Source of the DNA: Bacillota bacterium
Lineage (GTDB): Bacteria; Bacillota; Clostridia; Christensenellales; Aristaeellaceae
Reading direction: 5' to 3'
DNA length: 64,000 nucleotides
Assembly: GCA_023404715.1 (NCBI GenBank)
Contig: JAEYAR010000203.1
Span: 13,116-77,115, forward strand
Made by a program: the position numbers and the translations under genes. Position 1 is the stretch's first letter. Each line of letters starts with the position of its first letter. Below, one piece after another: positions 31,038-38,865 of this stretch. A model generated the notes under the pieces. That model searched no databases, had not been told where the DNA came from, and saw only the letters and a program-made list of their open reading frames with translations.

Positions 31038-31443
31038 ATATCTGCCGCTGGCCTACAAAGCATTGGATGCGTGTGGCATTGCCAAGAATGGGGCAGTTGA
31101 CAGCGCGCTGCGCGGGCAGATCGCCGCATTCGGGGCGGCCGTATCCTTAGGGAGCTTACTTCCCGCTATCGCCTTTTTTAGTGAACGAGGAAAGGCGGCC
31201 AGTGAACGTCAGGATCTGATGAAAGCGATCCACTGGATTATGCTCAAAAGCGATGGAACAGAGAACAATGAAATCATCGCCTCGCCAGAGGGGCTTTTTA
31301 AACAAGCGCTGGGAATGAATTTCGATAAAATGGAAGCGTTCCGGGAAAGGATCCTCGATGCCGCCGTAGCGCTTAAGCTGGCCATGAATCTCTATAAAAG
31401 AAGCACGGGCGAAGAGCTTAAGAAAGGCGGAGAGCCATCATGA
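31015..31443 (+). CDS. cmr5: Type III-B CRISPR small subunit Cmr5 (Cas11)
   Basis: 142 residues, all helical. It matches Cmr5 in length and core: QIAAFGAAVSLGSLLPAIAFFSERGK near residues 30-58, and an end helix with VALKLAMNLYKR. Small subunits bind the target strand along the Cmr4 filament. AGGAGGG precedes the ATG within the cmr4 end (23 bases overlap). It overlaps cmr6 as ATGA. Confidence 0.88.
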   Translation: MSKQRINEYLPLAYKALDACGIAKNGAVDSALRGQIAAFGAAVSLGSLLPAIAFFSERGKAASERQDLMKAIHWIMLKSDGTENNEIIASPEGLFKQALGMNFDKMEAFRERILDAAVALKLAMNLYKRSTGEELKKGGEPS

Positions 31444-32300
31444 GTTCGACAAATCTTTCATGGTTCTTTAATGTGGAATATTACAAGGATGCCTTTAAAG
31501 ACGGGTTCGCATTTTCAGACATAAATCAGAAGTTTTTAAATTTTAACCCGATCGCTATCACGCATCCCGTCCTTCCTGGAGAGCTATCATTTGATTTACA
31601 AACACAATACCCAGGGCTATTGGCCGGTACGGGGTACTGCCATCAAGGAGGAATTCAAGGGGAGGTGTGCGCAGGGCTCTCATTGGATTATGTGACAGGA
31701 TCACCCTATCTCCCGGGCTCCTCTGTCAAAGGTGCGCTACGCGCAGCCTTCGAGCATGAAGGGTATATTCGCGAATTGCTGCAGGACGACAGCGCGGATG
31801 TATTAGCTCTTGAGTGTAATATATTCGGACATCGGCGTGAAAAAGAAACCGGATCCGCAGGATGTTCGCAGGATGTATTTTTAGACGCATATCCCGTTCA
31901 ATATGACACAAATGGGCTTCTGGATCTGGAAAATATCACGCCCCATCACGTATCAGAAAATTGGGAATTGTCTGATCCCATCCCTTTGACATTTTTAAAA
32001 ATACGCCCTGATGTCGTATTTCGTTTTCGATTCCTCCTGGCGGATTCGATGGGCCTCGTCGCAGAGGAGAAGCTGGCGTTGTTTCGCAAGATTTTGTTGG
32101 ATTTGGGCATAGGGGCCAAGACCAATGTGGGCTTTGGCCGCTTCACCGACGGGATAAAGCAGCTTCAGCCCGTGCAACGAGCTTCACAAGAGGGGGTATG
32201 CCTAGATTGTGGTAAAAAAACAAAAATGAACGCAAAGACAGGAAAGTACTACTCCCGTTGTTTCGACTGTAATCAAAAGCATATTAAGATGAAAGGATAG
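31440..32300 (+). CDS. cmr6: Type III-B CRISPR RAMP protein Cmr6 with a C-terminal zinc ribbon
   Basis: 286 residues. GLSLDYVTGSPYLPGSSVKGALR near residues 76-100 and KTNVGFGRF near 227 give the Cas7-group RAMP signature of Cmr6. After residue 243 an added tail has CLDCGKKTKM...YYSRCFDCNQKH, a CxxC...CxxC pair that should bind zinc and is not part of the usual Cmr6 core. Cmr6 sits next to Cmr1 at the 3' end of the complex. The stop is 2 bases before the CorA-like gene. Confidence 0.85.
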   Translation: MSSTNLSWFFNVEYYKDAFKDGFAFSDINQKFLNFNPIAITHPVLPGELSFDLQTQYPGLLAGTGYCHQGGIQGEVCAGLSLDYVTGSPYLPGSSVKGALRAAFEHEGYIRELLQDDSADVLALECNIFGHRREKETGSAGCSQDVFLDAYPVQYDTNGLLDLENITPHHVSENWELSDPIPLTFLKIRPDVVFRFRFLLADSMGLVAEEKLALFRKILLDLGIGAKTNVGFGRFTDGIKQLQPVQRASQEGVCLDCGKKTKMNAKTGKYYSRCFDCNQKHIKMKG

Positions 32301-32302
32301 AG

Positions 32303-33829
32303 ATGATGAGCGAGGAAAAAAAGGAGTTCCCGGACGTTTACAGCTATCACACGTTTATTTTTCCTTTTTTATGGAATGATAGCGGAAAGATTGAGCGCAA
32401 GCAATTCGAAAGCTGTCTGGATTCGCGCTGGAAACTCGATCTTCTGGATACACATAGCGCTACCGACCCGGAGGCGGCACGGCAGACATATAGCCAATAT
32501 CAGTATTTCAACGCTGCTGCCAGATCCATCATTTACACCGTGTCGGATACAAATGAAGAGGCTGTACGCAATTTTCGATTTGCACCGGAGCTGTTTGACA
32601 ATAACAAAGCTCCTGTGAGTTACTGCATAAAAAAAGGCACTCTTCGGTATGCACTGCGGGTAAACGCCTTACGTCTTAAACTTTACAATACGGGTATTGG
32701 CTTAATTGTATATGAACTAGAGAATACAGAACCGTGCGATATTGATCAGATTAACGCTATGAACGATCTCGGACGCCGGGTATTTAGGCCTTATTATGCA
32801 ACAGGTAATGACGGCAGCATTAACTGTTCATCTTGTGCCGATATGTTGGCGTTGGAGGGAATCACTGATTTTCAAGGTAAACCGGTGCTTTCACGGATCG
32901 CCACAGAAGAACCCGGCGGATCCCACGAAGCCAAACTGGCTCGCGTGGTCGCCTTTCTGTTGGAAAACGAAAACAAGCGTGCGACTGTGAAGCGTAACGA
33001 TGACCAAGAAAACGAGTATTACATAGAACCTATCATCGACGATCGCATGTTTGTCGCTTGTCTTGTAAAGGATCGTCAATTTGCCGACCTGCTCGCTACG
33101 TGGAACGGTAATGAATATTGCTATGTCGCCGACGCTCTCGAAAAAGAACCTCAAGCTGCCGACAACGTTGCCCGTATGTTATACGAATTTGTATTTATAG
33201 ACGGGAGTGGCATTACATGTACCAGCCGTCGGTTGTTAGAGGAGTTGATGAAACGGCATGTCTATGACCGTTGGCTGGAGTACCGTGCAAGCGGCGAGTT
33301 GAGCGGTACTGTATACGGCATCACGGAATATAGCCTCGTTTGTCTATCGACATATTTTGTCGCAATCGAATCCTTTTTGACTCAATATATAGAAATGGTT
33401 ATGTTGGTGCTTGCCCAGCGCGCCTCATTGCTTGCCTTTGAACGGCGTATCAGCGAAGTATCCCGTTCGCACAGGCACGAAAAGAAACTTCGTGAAAGCT
33501 ATATTCGTTTTTCGAGTCGATTTCTTCTTCTGGAGGTGACGCCTCAGCAGCAAGGCATTGAGCTTTACAATAGAATGTTAGAGATTCTCTTTGTAAATTG
33601 CAAGAAAACAATGGTTGAAAGTCAGATAGAAGGCTTGTTTGAGCTAAAGAATTTTAAGATTAACAATGCTCAGAAAAGCATTCTTGCAATTATCGCTTTT
33701 CTGGGTGGTGTAGGCGCATTAAATTTATTGTTTCAGTGGACGAGTCTTTCTTCAGGTTGGCGGCTTTGCATCACGTTATTGACGGTTGCTGTGGAATTGT
33801 TGATATATTTTATTTCGGCAAGAGATTGA
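32303..33829 (+). CDS. CorA-like membrane effector of the type III-B system
   Basis: 508 residues. A long soluble N-terminal part ends in a helical stretch (about 370-455), followed by two closely spaced membrane helices at the extreme C-terminus (about 459-478 and 485-504) and a short tail, the topology of CorA-family channels. The GMN loop of magnesium CorA proteins is not recognisable between the helices. As the last gene of the cmr operon, 2 bases after cmr6, it is the expected effector. In known type III-B/CorA systems a Cas10 product (SAM-AMP) acts on a CorA-like protein. The homology is inferred from topology and context. Confidence 0.65.
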   Translation: MMSEEKKEFPDVYSYHTFIFPFLWNDSGKIERKQFESCLDSRWKLDLLDTHSATDPEAARQTYSQYQYFNAAARSIIYTVSDTNEEAVRNFRFAPELFDNNKAPVSYCIKKGTLRYALRVNALRLKLYNTGIGLIVYELENTEPCDIDQINAMNDLGRRVFRPYYATGNDGSINCSSCADMLALEGITDFQGKPVLSRIATEEPGGSHEAKLARVVAFLLENENKRATVKRNDDQENEYYIEPIIDDRMFVACLVKDRQFADLLATWNGNEYCYVADALEKEPQAADNVARMLYEFVFIDGSGITCTSRRLLEELMKRHVYDRWLEYRASGELSGTVYGITEYSLVCLSTYFVAIESFLTQYIEMVMLVLAQRASLLAFERRISEVSRSHRHEKKLRESYIRFSSRFLLLEVTPQQQGIELYNRMLEILFVNCKKTMVESQIEGLFELKNFKINNAQKSILAIIAFLGGVGALNLLFQWTSLSSGWRLCITLLTVAVELLIYFISARD

Positions 33830-33902
33830 ATTGGAAAGAAACATACTCAACAGAGCTATTCTTTTTATCCAAATGTTCATGATTGCTTAGGATTATAATA
33901 AG

Positions 33903-33940
33903 GCTGTTTACTTTCATCAAAAGAAAGTGGACAGCTATTT
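33903..33940 (+). terminator. Terminator of the cmr operon
   Basis: GCTGTTTACTTTC (33903-33915) pairs along 13 bp with GAAAGTGGACAGC (33923-33935), including two G-U pairs, then TATTTT. About 74 bases after the last gene. Confidence 0.7.
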
Positions 33941-33982
33941 TGGTAATATATATAATCCTATTTGACTTACTTAATGTCGTAC

Positions 33983-34001
33983 CCGGACGCGCGGAGGGAA
34001 T
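33983..34001. repeat. Right 19-bp direct repeat of the Cmr island
   Basis: Second exact copy of CCGGACGCGCGGAGGGAAT. ATGCTATAAT follows at 34008-34017, and the same 10 bases occur inverted beside the left copy (26288-26279). Confidence 0.8.
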
Positions 34002-34050
34002 GCATTTATGCTATAATAGAGGCAATGAATCGCCGGGGCAAGGAGAGCTT

Positions 34051-36414
34051 ATGAAAGAAACGCTGCGCGTATCGGTGCGCGCGCTCGTCGAATTTACGCT
34101 GCACGCGGAGGATATCGCGCCCGCGGGGCCGGACCGTCAGCGTATGCAGGAGGGTTCGCGCGCCCACCGCGCGCGTCAAGGCGCCGCGCAGGAGGACCAA
34201 CCCGGCTACGAGGCAGAGGTGTCGCTCTCCCTCACGGTGGCGGGCGGCGAGGGCTTTGATCTAGAGGTATCCGGCCGGGTGGACGGCCTGTTCGAAGCGG
34301 ACGGTCTGCTGTGCGTAGAGGAGATCAAGCTCTGGGGGGCGGAAGAGCCGCTTCAAGAGGCGGTGCCCGCCCACGCGGCGCAGGCCGCCTGTTATGCGCA
34401 TATGCTCTGCGTAAGCCGGGGCGTACCCGCCGTTCGCATGGATATCGTCTATGCCGACATACGCGGGAGCGTCCTGCAGCGCTTCACTCAGGTGCAGGAT
34501 GCAAAGGCGCTCGCCGCGCGGTTTGACGCTCTGCGCATCCCTTATGCCCGTTGGCAAGAGGCGCTGCTACGCTGGCGGCGAACGCGCGATGAAGCGCTTG
34601 AAGCCTTCCCCTTCCCCTACAGCGAGTTCCGCGCGGGGCAGCGTACGTTTTCGGGCAATGTCTTCGTCGCGATCCGGGAGCGCAAACGCTTGCTCGCCCA
34701 GGCGCCTACCGGAACCGGCAAGACGGCGGCAACGCTCTTTCCCGCGCTCAAGGCGCTGCGCGCAGGGCATACGAAGCAAATCTTCTACCTTACGGCGCGC
34801 ACGACGGGGCGGGCGCTCGCACTGGGTACCCTGCGCCACTTTTTACAAAACGGCGCCCGCGCACGGGCGCTGGAGCTGACGGCGAAGGACAAGGTCTGTC
34901 CCCTGGGCGCGCTACGCCGGTGCGATCCGGAGTACTGCGAGATGGCGAAGGGCTTCTACATTCGCTTAGCAGACGCTGTGCAGGAATTGCTCGCGATCGA
35001 TATGTGGGATCGCGAGGCTGTAGCTGCGGTGGCCGGGCGCTACAACATCTGCGCGTTCGAGCTATCCCTTTCGCTTGCGGAGATCGCCGACGTCGTCGTA
35101 TGCGATTACAACTACGCGTTTGACCCGGTCGCCCGCATCCAACGCGTTTTTTTACAGCGCAACGACATGACCCTGCTGGTGGACGAGGCGCACAACCTCA
35201 TCGATCGCGCGCGAGATATGCTTTCCGCACAGGCGGACAGCGCCTCCTTGCGCCAATTGCGCGCGCAGTATGGCAAGCAATTTGGGCGCAAGACCGCGCT
35301 TTACCGCGCACTGACGCGCGCACTCAGGCGCTTGAAAGAAATCCGCGGCGAAGCGACGGAGGAAGGAACCGTGCGCCTCGAAGCGCCGCCCGAGGGTCTG
35401 GCGGAGGACATGCAGGGCCTGGCGGACGCGCTGGGCGAGGCGATGGCCAAGGGGCAGGGGGCGATGCTGACGGACGCCTTTTCCGACGCGCTTTCGTACG
35501 TGCAATGCGCCGACCGGGTAGATGAAACGTACGCCATTCTGCTGGAACGCGACGGGAAGGAGGCGCGCGTGCGCCTGCTCTGCCTGGACCCCGCCCCATA
35601 CTTGACCGGGCTGACCGCCAAAGTGCGCGGGGTCGTCTACTTTTCCGCCACGCTTACCCCGCTGCCCCAGATGCGCGCGCTGCTGGGCGGCGAAGAAGAG
35701 GACGGCATGCTCGCCCTGCCCTCTCCCTTCCCGCCCGAGCACATGCGCGTGGTGCGCATGCCCATCGACACGCGCTATGCCCAAAGAAAGCGTACGGCGC
35801 CACAGGTCGCCCGGGCAATCGCCGCCCTCGTACAAGGCCGCCCCGGGAATTACCTCGCCCTTTTCCCATCCTATAGCTACATGCGTCTCGTGCGCGAGCA
35901 CTTTGAGGCGCTGGAGGCGCCGGTGCAGGTGATCTGTCAAGAGAGCGGCATGGATGAGCCCGCCCGCGACGCCTTTCTCGCCCGCTTCGAGCCCGGCAGG
36001 GAGGTCGTGGGTTTCTGCGTCATGGGGGGCGTGTTTGCAGAGGGAATCGACCTGCCGGGCGAGCGGCTTTTGGGCGTAGCGGTCGTCGGCGTTGGCTTGC
36101 CGCAGCTGTGTATGGAGCGCGATGTCCTGCGCGATTACTTTAACGAGAGGCAGCGCGACGGATTTGCCCTCGCCTATCGCATCCCCGGGATGACGAAGGT
36201 GCTCCAATCCGTGGGCCGCGTGATCCGTACGCATGCGGACAAAGGGACGGCGCTGCTCATCGACGCGCGCTTCTTTGACCCTGAATACGAAGCACTTTTG
36301 CCCGCACACTTCTTCCCGCTATATGCCGCCGCCACCGAGCGTGCGCTCACAGGCCTTCTTTTCGACTTTTGGGGCCCGACAAACGGAATTCTAAACGGTG
36401 AAAAAAGGGAATAA
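34051..36414 (+). CDS. DinG/XPD-like DNA helicase with a Cas4-like N-terminal domain
   Basis: 787 residues. The N-terminal 190 residues have a PD-(D/E)XK-like core: GRVDGLFEADGLLCVEEIKL with downstream Q..CYAHML. Then comes an SF2 helicase with Walker A QAPTGTGKTAA near 230, four cysteines of an iron-sulfur domain (KVCPLGALRRCDPEYC, then YNIC), the DEAH box LLVDEAHN and motif VI QSVGRVIRT. It probably unwinds damaged DNA. AAGGAGAG precedes the ATG at 34051, and TATAAT lies at 34012-34017 just right of the island repeat. It is GC-rich like the chromosome and predates the island. Confidence 0.88.
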   Translation: MKETLRVSVRALVEFTLHAEDIAPAGPDRQRMQEGSRAHRARQGAAQEDQPGYEAEVSLSLTVAGGEGFDLEVSGRVDGLFEADGLLCVEEIKLWGAEEPLQEAVPAHAAQAACYAHMLCVSRGVPAVRMDIVYADIRGSVLQRFTQVQDAKALAARFDALRIPYARWQEALLRWRRTRDEALEAFPFPYSEFRAGQRTFSGNVFVAIRERKRLLAQAPTGTGKTAATLFPALKALRAGHTKQIFYLTARTTGRALALGTLRHFLQNGARARALELTAKDKVCPLGALRRCDPEYCEMAKGFYIRLADAVQELLAIDMWDREAVAAVAGRYNICAFELSLSLAEIADVVVCDYNYAFDPVARIQRVFLQRNDMTLLVDEAHNLIDRARDMLSAQADSASLRQLRAQYGKQFGRKTALYRALTRALRRLKEIRGEATEEGTVRLEAPPEGLAEDMQGLADALGEAMAKGQGAMLTDAFSDALSYVQCADRVDETYAILLERDGKEARVRLLCLDPAPYLTGLTAKVRGVVYFSATLTPLPQMRALLGGEEEDGMLALPSPFPPEHMRVVRMPIDTRYAQRKRTAPQVARAIAALVQGRPGNYLALFPSYSYMRLVREHFEALEAPVQVICQESGMDEPARDAFLARFEPGREVVGFCVMGGVFAEGIDLPGERLLGVAVVGVGLPQLCMERDVLRDYFNERQRDGFALAYRIPGMTKVLQSVGRVIRTHADKGTALLIDARFFDPEYEALLPAHFFPLYAAATERALTGLLFDFWGPTNGILNGEKRE

Positions 36415-36462
36415 AGGTAGGCATGTCGAACAAAGGAAATAGCGTTTTTTCTGCCAGCCTGC

Positions 36463-36525
36463 TTGACGGTGGTGCGCAAGGGTGTTATACTGTTCGTGAT
36501 GAAGAATTGCGTTCATAAATATGAA
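36463..36525 (+). promoter_or_regulatory. Promoter and palindrome of the galacturonate operon
   Basis: TTGACG (36463-36468), 17 bases, TATACT (36486-36491). Downstream, TTCATAAATATGAA (36512-36525) is a near-perfect palindrome, a candidate IclR operator. Confidence 0.6.
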
Positions 36526-36575
36526 TACACAGGGCGCAAAGCACGGTTTATCACCCCATAAAGGAGGCGCATTGC

Positions 36576-37337
36576 GTGGCCGAAACCCTCAACCGCTCCC
36601 TCGCGCGCGGGCTGGATATCCTGGAGCTGCTCAGCGAGGAGCCCGGCGGCATGGAGCTGCATCAGATCGCCAAGGCGCTTTCGATCCCCAAGTCGAGCGC
36701 GTTCAACCTCATCCATACGCTGCTTGGCAAGCGCTATGTCGCCTATGACGAAGCGACGGCGCGCTATACGCTGTCTCTGCGCATGTTCGAAATGGGCTCC
36801 GCGGCGGTGAAGGACGTGACGGAACAGTCCGTCGTCCACCAGTACATGCAGCGCGTCTACATAGGCTGTAACGAGACCGTGCATTGCGGCGTGCCGGACG
36901 GTACGGAGGTGGTGTATGTCGACAAGCTCGAGAGCACCCACTCCATCCGCATGACGTCGCGGGTCGGGGCGCGTTTTCCGCTTTATTGCACGGCGATGGG
37001 CCGCGCGGTGCTCGCCTGCTGGCCGGAGGAGCACGTGCGCGAGCTATACCGTAATTATGCGTTTCAAAAATTAACGCCCCATACGGTCGACACCCTTGAG
37101 GAGCTATTGACCGAAATCGCCCGCGTTCGCCAGCAAGGATATGCGGCCGAGTTCGAGGAGAGCAACGAGAACGTCTGTTGCTTTGCCGTCGCCATCCGCG
37201 ACCGCGTGGGCAAGCCCCTCTATGCGGTCAGCGTGTCTATGCCGACGTTCCGCGCCAGCGACGGATCTGTACGGCGTTGCATCCAGCTGCTTCTCGACGC
37301 CCAGCGGCGTATTGAGCGTTTTTTACACGTCTTATAA
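36576..37337 (+). CDS. IclR family transcriptional regulator
   Basis: 253 residues. N-terminal winged helix: RGLDILELLSEEPGGMELHQ, then IAKALSIPKSSAFNLIHTLL as recognition helices. The C-terminal IclR effector domain has CTAMGRAVLACWPEE and GYAAEFEESNENVCCFAVAI. KdgR-type members respond to 2-keto-3-deoxygluconate, which is the intermediate of the genes that follow. The start is GTG 36576, 9 bases after AAAGGAGG. It is first in the uxa operon. Confidence 0.9.
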   Translation: MAETLNRSLARGLDILELLSEEPGGMELHQIAKALSIPKSSAFNLIHTLLGKRYVAYDEATARYTLSLRMFEMGSAAVKDVTEQSVVHQYMQRVYIGCNETVHCGVPDGTEVVYVDKLESTHSIRMTSRVGARFPLYCTAMGRAVLACWPEEHVRELYRNYAFQKLTPHTVDTLEELLTEIARVRQQGYAAEFEESNENVCCFAVAIRDRVGKPLYAVSVSMPTFRASDGSVRRCIQLLLDAQRRIERFLHVL

Positions 37338-37365
37338 TCCTCAATTTTCTATAGGAGGCTGTGAC

Positions 37366-38853
37366 ATGATGAAACTTTGCAAAGAGACCCTTCCCTCCCT
37401 GAGCGTGAAACATGGGAGCACGCCTGCGCGCGAGCGCGTCCTTCAATTCGGCGAGGGCGGCTTTTTGCGCGCGTTCGTCGATTACATGGTCGACAAGGCC
37501 AATCAGGAGGCGGGCATGGATGCCGGGGTCGTGGTCGTGCAGCCCATCGAGCGGGGCCTCGTCGACAAGCTGAACGAACAGGACGGCCTGTATACGCTGA
37601 TCCTGCGCGGTAAGGAAGCAGGCCGCGTGGTGAAGGATACGCGCGTTGTTACCTGCGTACGCCGCGGGCTGAACCCCTATCAGGATTTTGAGGGATATCT
37701 GGCCCTCGCGCACAACCCAGACCTGCGCTTCATCGTCTCCAATACCACGGAGGCGGGCATCGTCTACACGGGCAAGGACAGCTTTGACGATAAACCGCAG
37801 GCCTCTTACCCCGGCAAGCTCACCCGACTGCTCTACGAGCGCTACCGGGCGTTCGGCGACGAAGCCGGTAAGGGATGGATCCTCCTGCCGGTCGAGCTCA
37901 TCGACGACAACGGCGGCGAGCTGAAGAAATGCGTGCTCAAGACTGCGGCGCAGTGGGGCCTGGAGGCGGATTTTGTGGCTTGGCTCGAGCGGGAGTGCGT
38001 CTTTACCTCCACGCTTGTGGACAGGATCGTCACCGGCTACCCGCGCGACGAGGCGGAGGCTATTCTTACGGAACTAGGCTACGACGACTTCCTGCTCGAC
38101 GCGGCGGAGCCGTTCGGCCTTTGGGTCATCGAGGGGCCGGCCTGGATTGAAAAGGAGCTGCCCTTTAAAGCGGCGGGGCTAAACGTCGTATTCACGCAGG
38201 ACGTGAAACCCTATAAGCTGCGCAAGGTGCGCATGCTCAACGGCGCGCACACCTCTATGGTGCTTGGCGCGTACCTCGCGGGCCTCGACACCGTGGGCGC
38301 GTGCATGGCGGACGAATCCATGCGCAAGTACATGTCCACCGCGCTCTTTGAGGAAATTATGCCTACGCTCGACCTGCCGAAGGACGACCTCGAGGCGTTC
38401 GCTTCTGCGATCTTCGAGCGCTTTGAAAACCCGTTCAATAAGCATTACCTGCTCTCTATCGCGCTCAATTCCCAGTCCAAATTCCGCGCGCGCGTGCTGC
38501 CGACGATCAAGGAATACGTGCGCAGAAGGGGCTGCCTGCCCGACGTGCTGACCTTCTCGATGGCCGCGTTCATCGCATTCTACTGCGGCAAAAAGAAGGA
38601 GGACGGCTCGCTGGAGGGCGTGCGCGCGGCGGGGAATACCTATGCCATCGTGGACGACGGCCCCGTGCTCGACTTCTTTGCGGCCCTTGACGGCAAGGAT
38701 GCGGACGAGGCCGCGCGCGCTGTGCTCTCGAACACGGATTTCTGGGGGGAAGACCTGACGCTGCTGCCCGGCTTTGAAAAGGCGGTCGCGCAGTGCCTGC
38801 GGGATATCCGAGAGAAGGGCGCGCGCGCTACGATCGACGCGCGCATGCGCTGA
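37366..38853 (+). CDS. uxaB: Tagaturonate reductase (altronate oxidoreductase)
   Basis: 495 residues of the mannitol dehydrogenase family. The NAD-binding start is VLQFGEGGFLRAFVDYMVD, and later LRFIVSNTTEAGIVY; the catalytic lysine/histidine region is DVKPYKLRKVRMLNGAHTSM. It interconverts D-tagaturonate and D-altronate. The family alone would also allow fructuronate reductase (UxuB), but the next gene is altronate dehydratase. TAGGAGG lies 8 bases before the first ATG (a second ATG follows at once). Confidence 0.88.
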   Translation: MMKLCKETLPSLSVKHGSTPARERVLQFGEGGFLRAFVDYMVDKANQEAGMDAGVVVVQPIERGLVDKLNEQDGLYTLILRGKEAGRVVKDTRVVTCVRRGLNPYQDFEGYLALAHNPDLRFIVSNTTEAGIVYTGKDSFDDKPQASYPGKLTRLLYERYRAFGDEAGKGWILLPVELIDDNGGELKKCVLKTAAQWGLEADFVAWLERECVFTSTLVDRIVTGYPRDEAEAILTELGYDDFLLDAAEPFGLWVIEGPAWIEKELPFKAAGLNVVFTQDVKPYKLRKVRMLNGAHTSMVLGAYLAGLDTVGACMADESMRKYMSTALFEEIMPTLDLPKDDLEAFASAIFERFENPFNKHYLLSIALNSQSKFRARVLPTIKEYVRRRGCLPDVLTFSMAAFIAFYCGKKKEDGSLEGVRAAGNTYAIVDDGPVLDFFAALDGKDADEAARAVLSNTDFWGEDLTLLPGFEKAVAQCLRDIREKGARATIDARMR

Positions 38854-38865
38854 GCGGAGGGCTAG

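Larger units (their letters stand above)
26310..33982. mobile_element. Candidate genomic island carrying the type III-B module
   Basis: A 7.67-kb block bounded by 19-bp direct repeats, of lower GC content than both flanks, with its own promoter and terminator and seven same-strand genes. It contains no integrase, transposase or tRNA, so the insertion mechanism is unknown. Without the island the flanks would join a divergent promoter region between the serine hydrolase and the helicase. Confidence 0.5.

Noticed and set aside
26310..33982. CRISPR array within the Cmr island
   Set aside because: I looked for regularly spaced direct repeats of 25-40 bases between genes and at the ends; the genes overlap and the short spacers hold none.
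33883..34050. Helicase start inside the island
   Set aside because: The upstream part crosses the cmr terminator and the 19-bp repeat; ATG 34051 follows AAGGAGAG.
35152..36309. Minus-strand frame of 385 codons inside the helicase gene
   Set aside because: Antisense shadow of a GC-rich gene whose own product has all helicase motifs.
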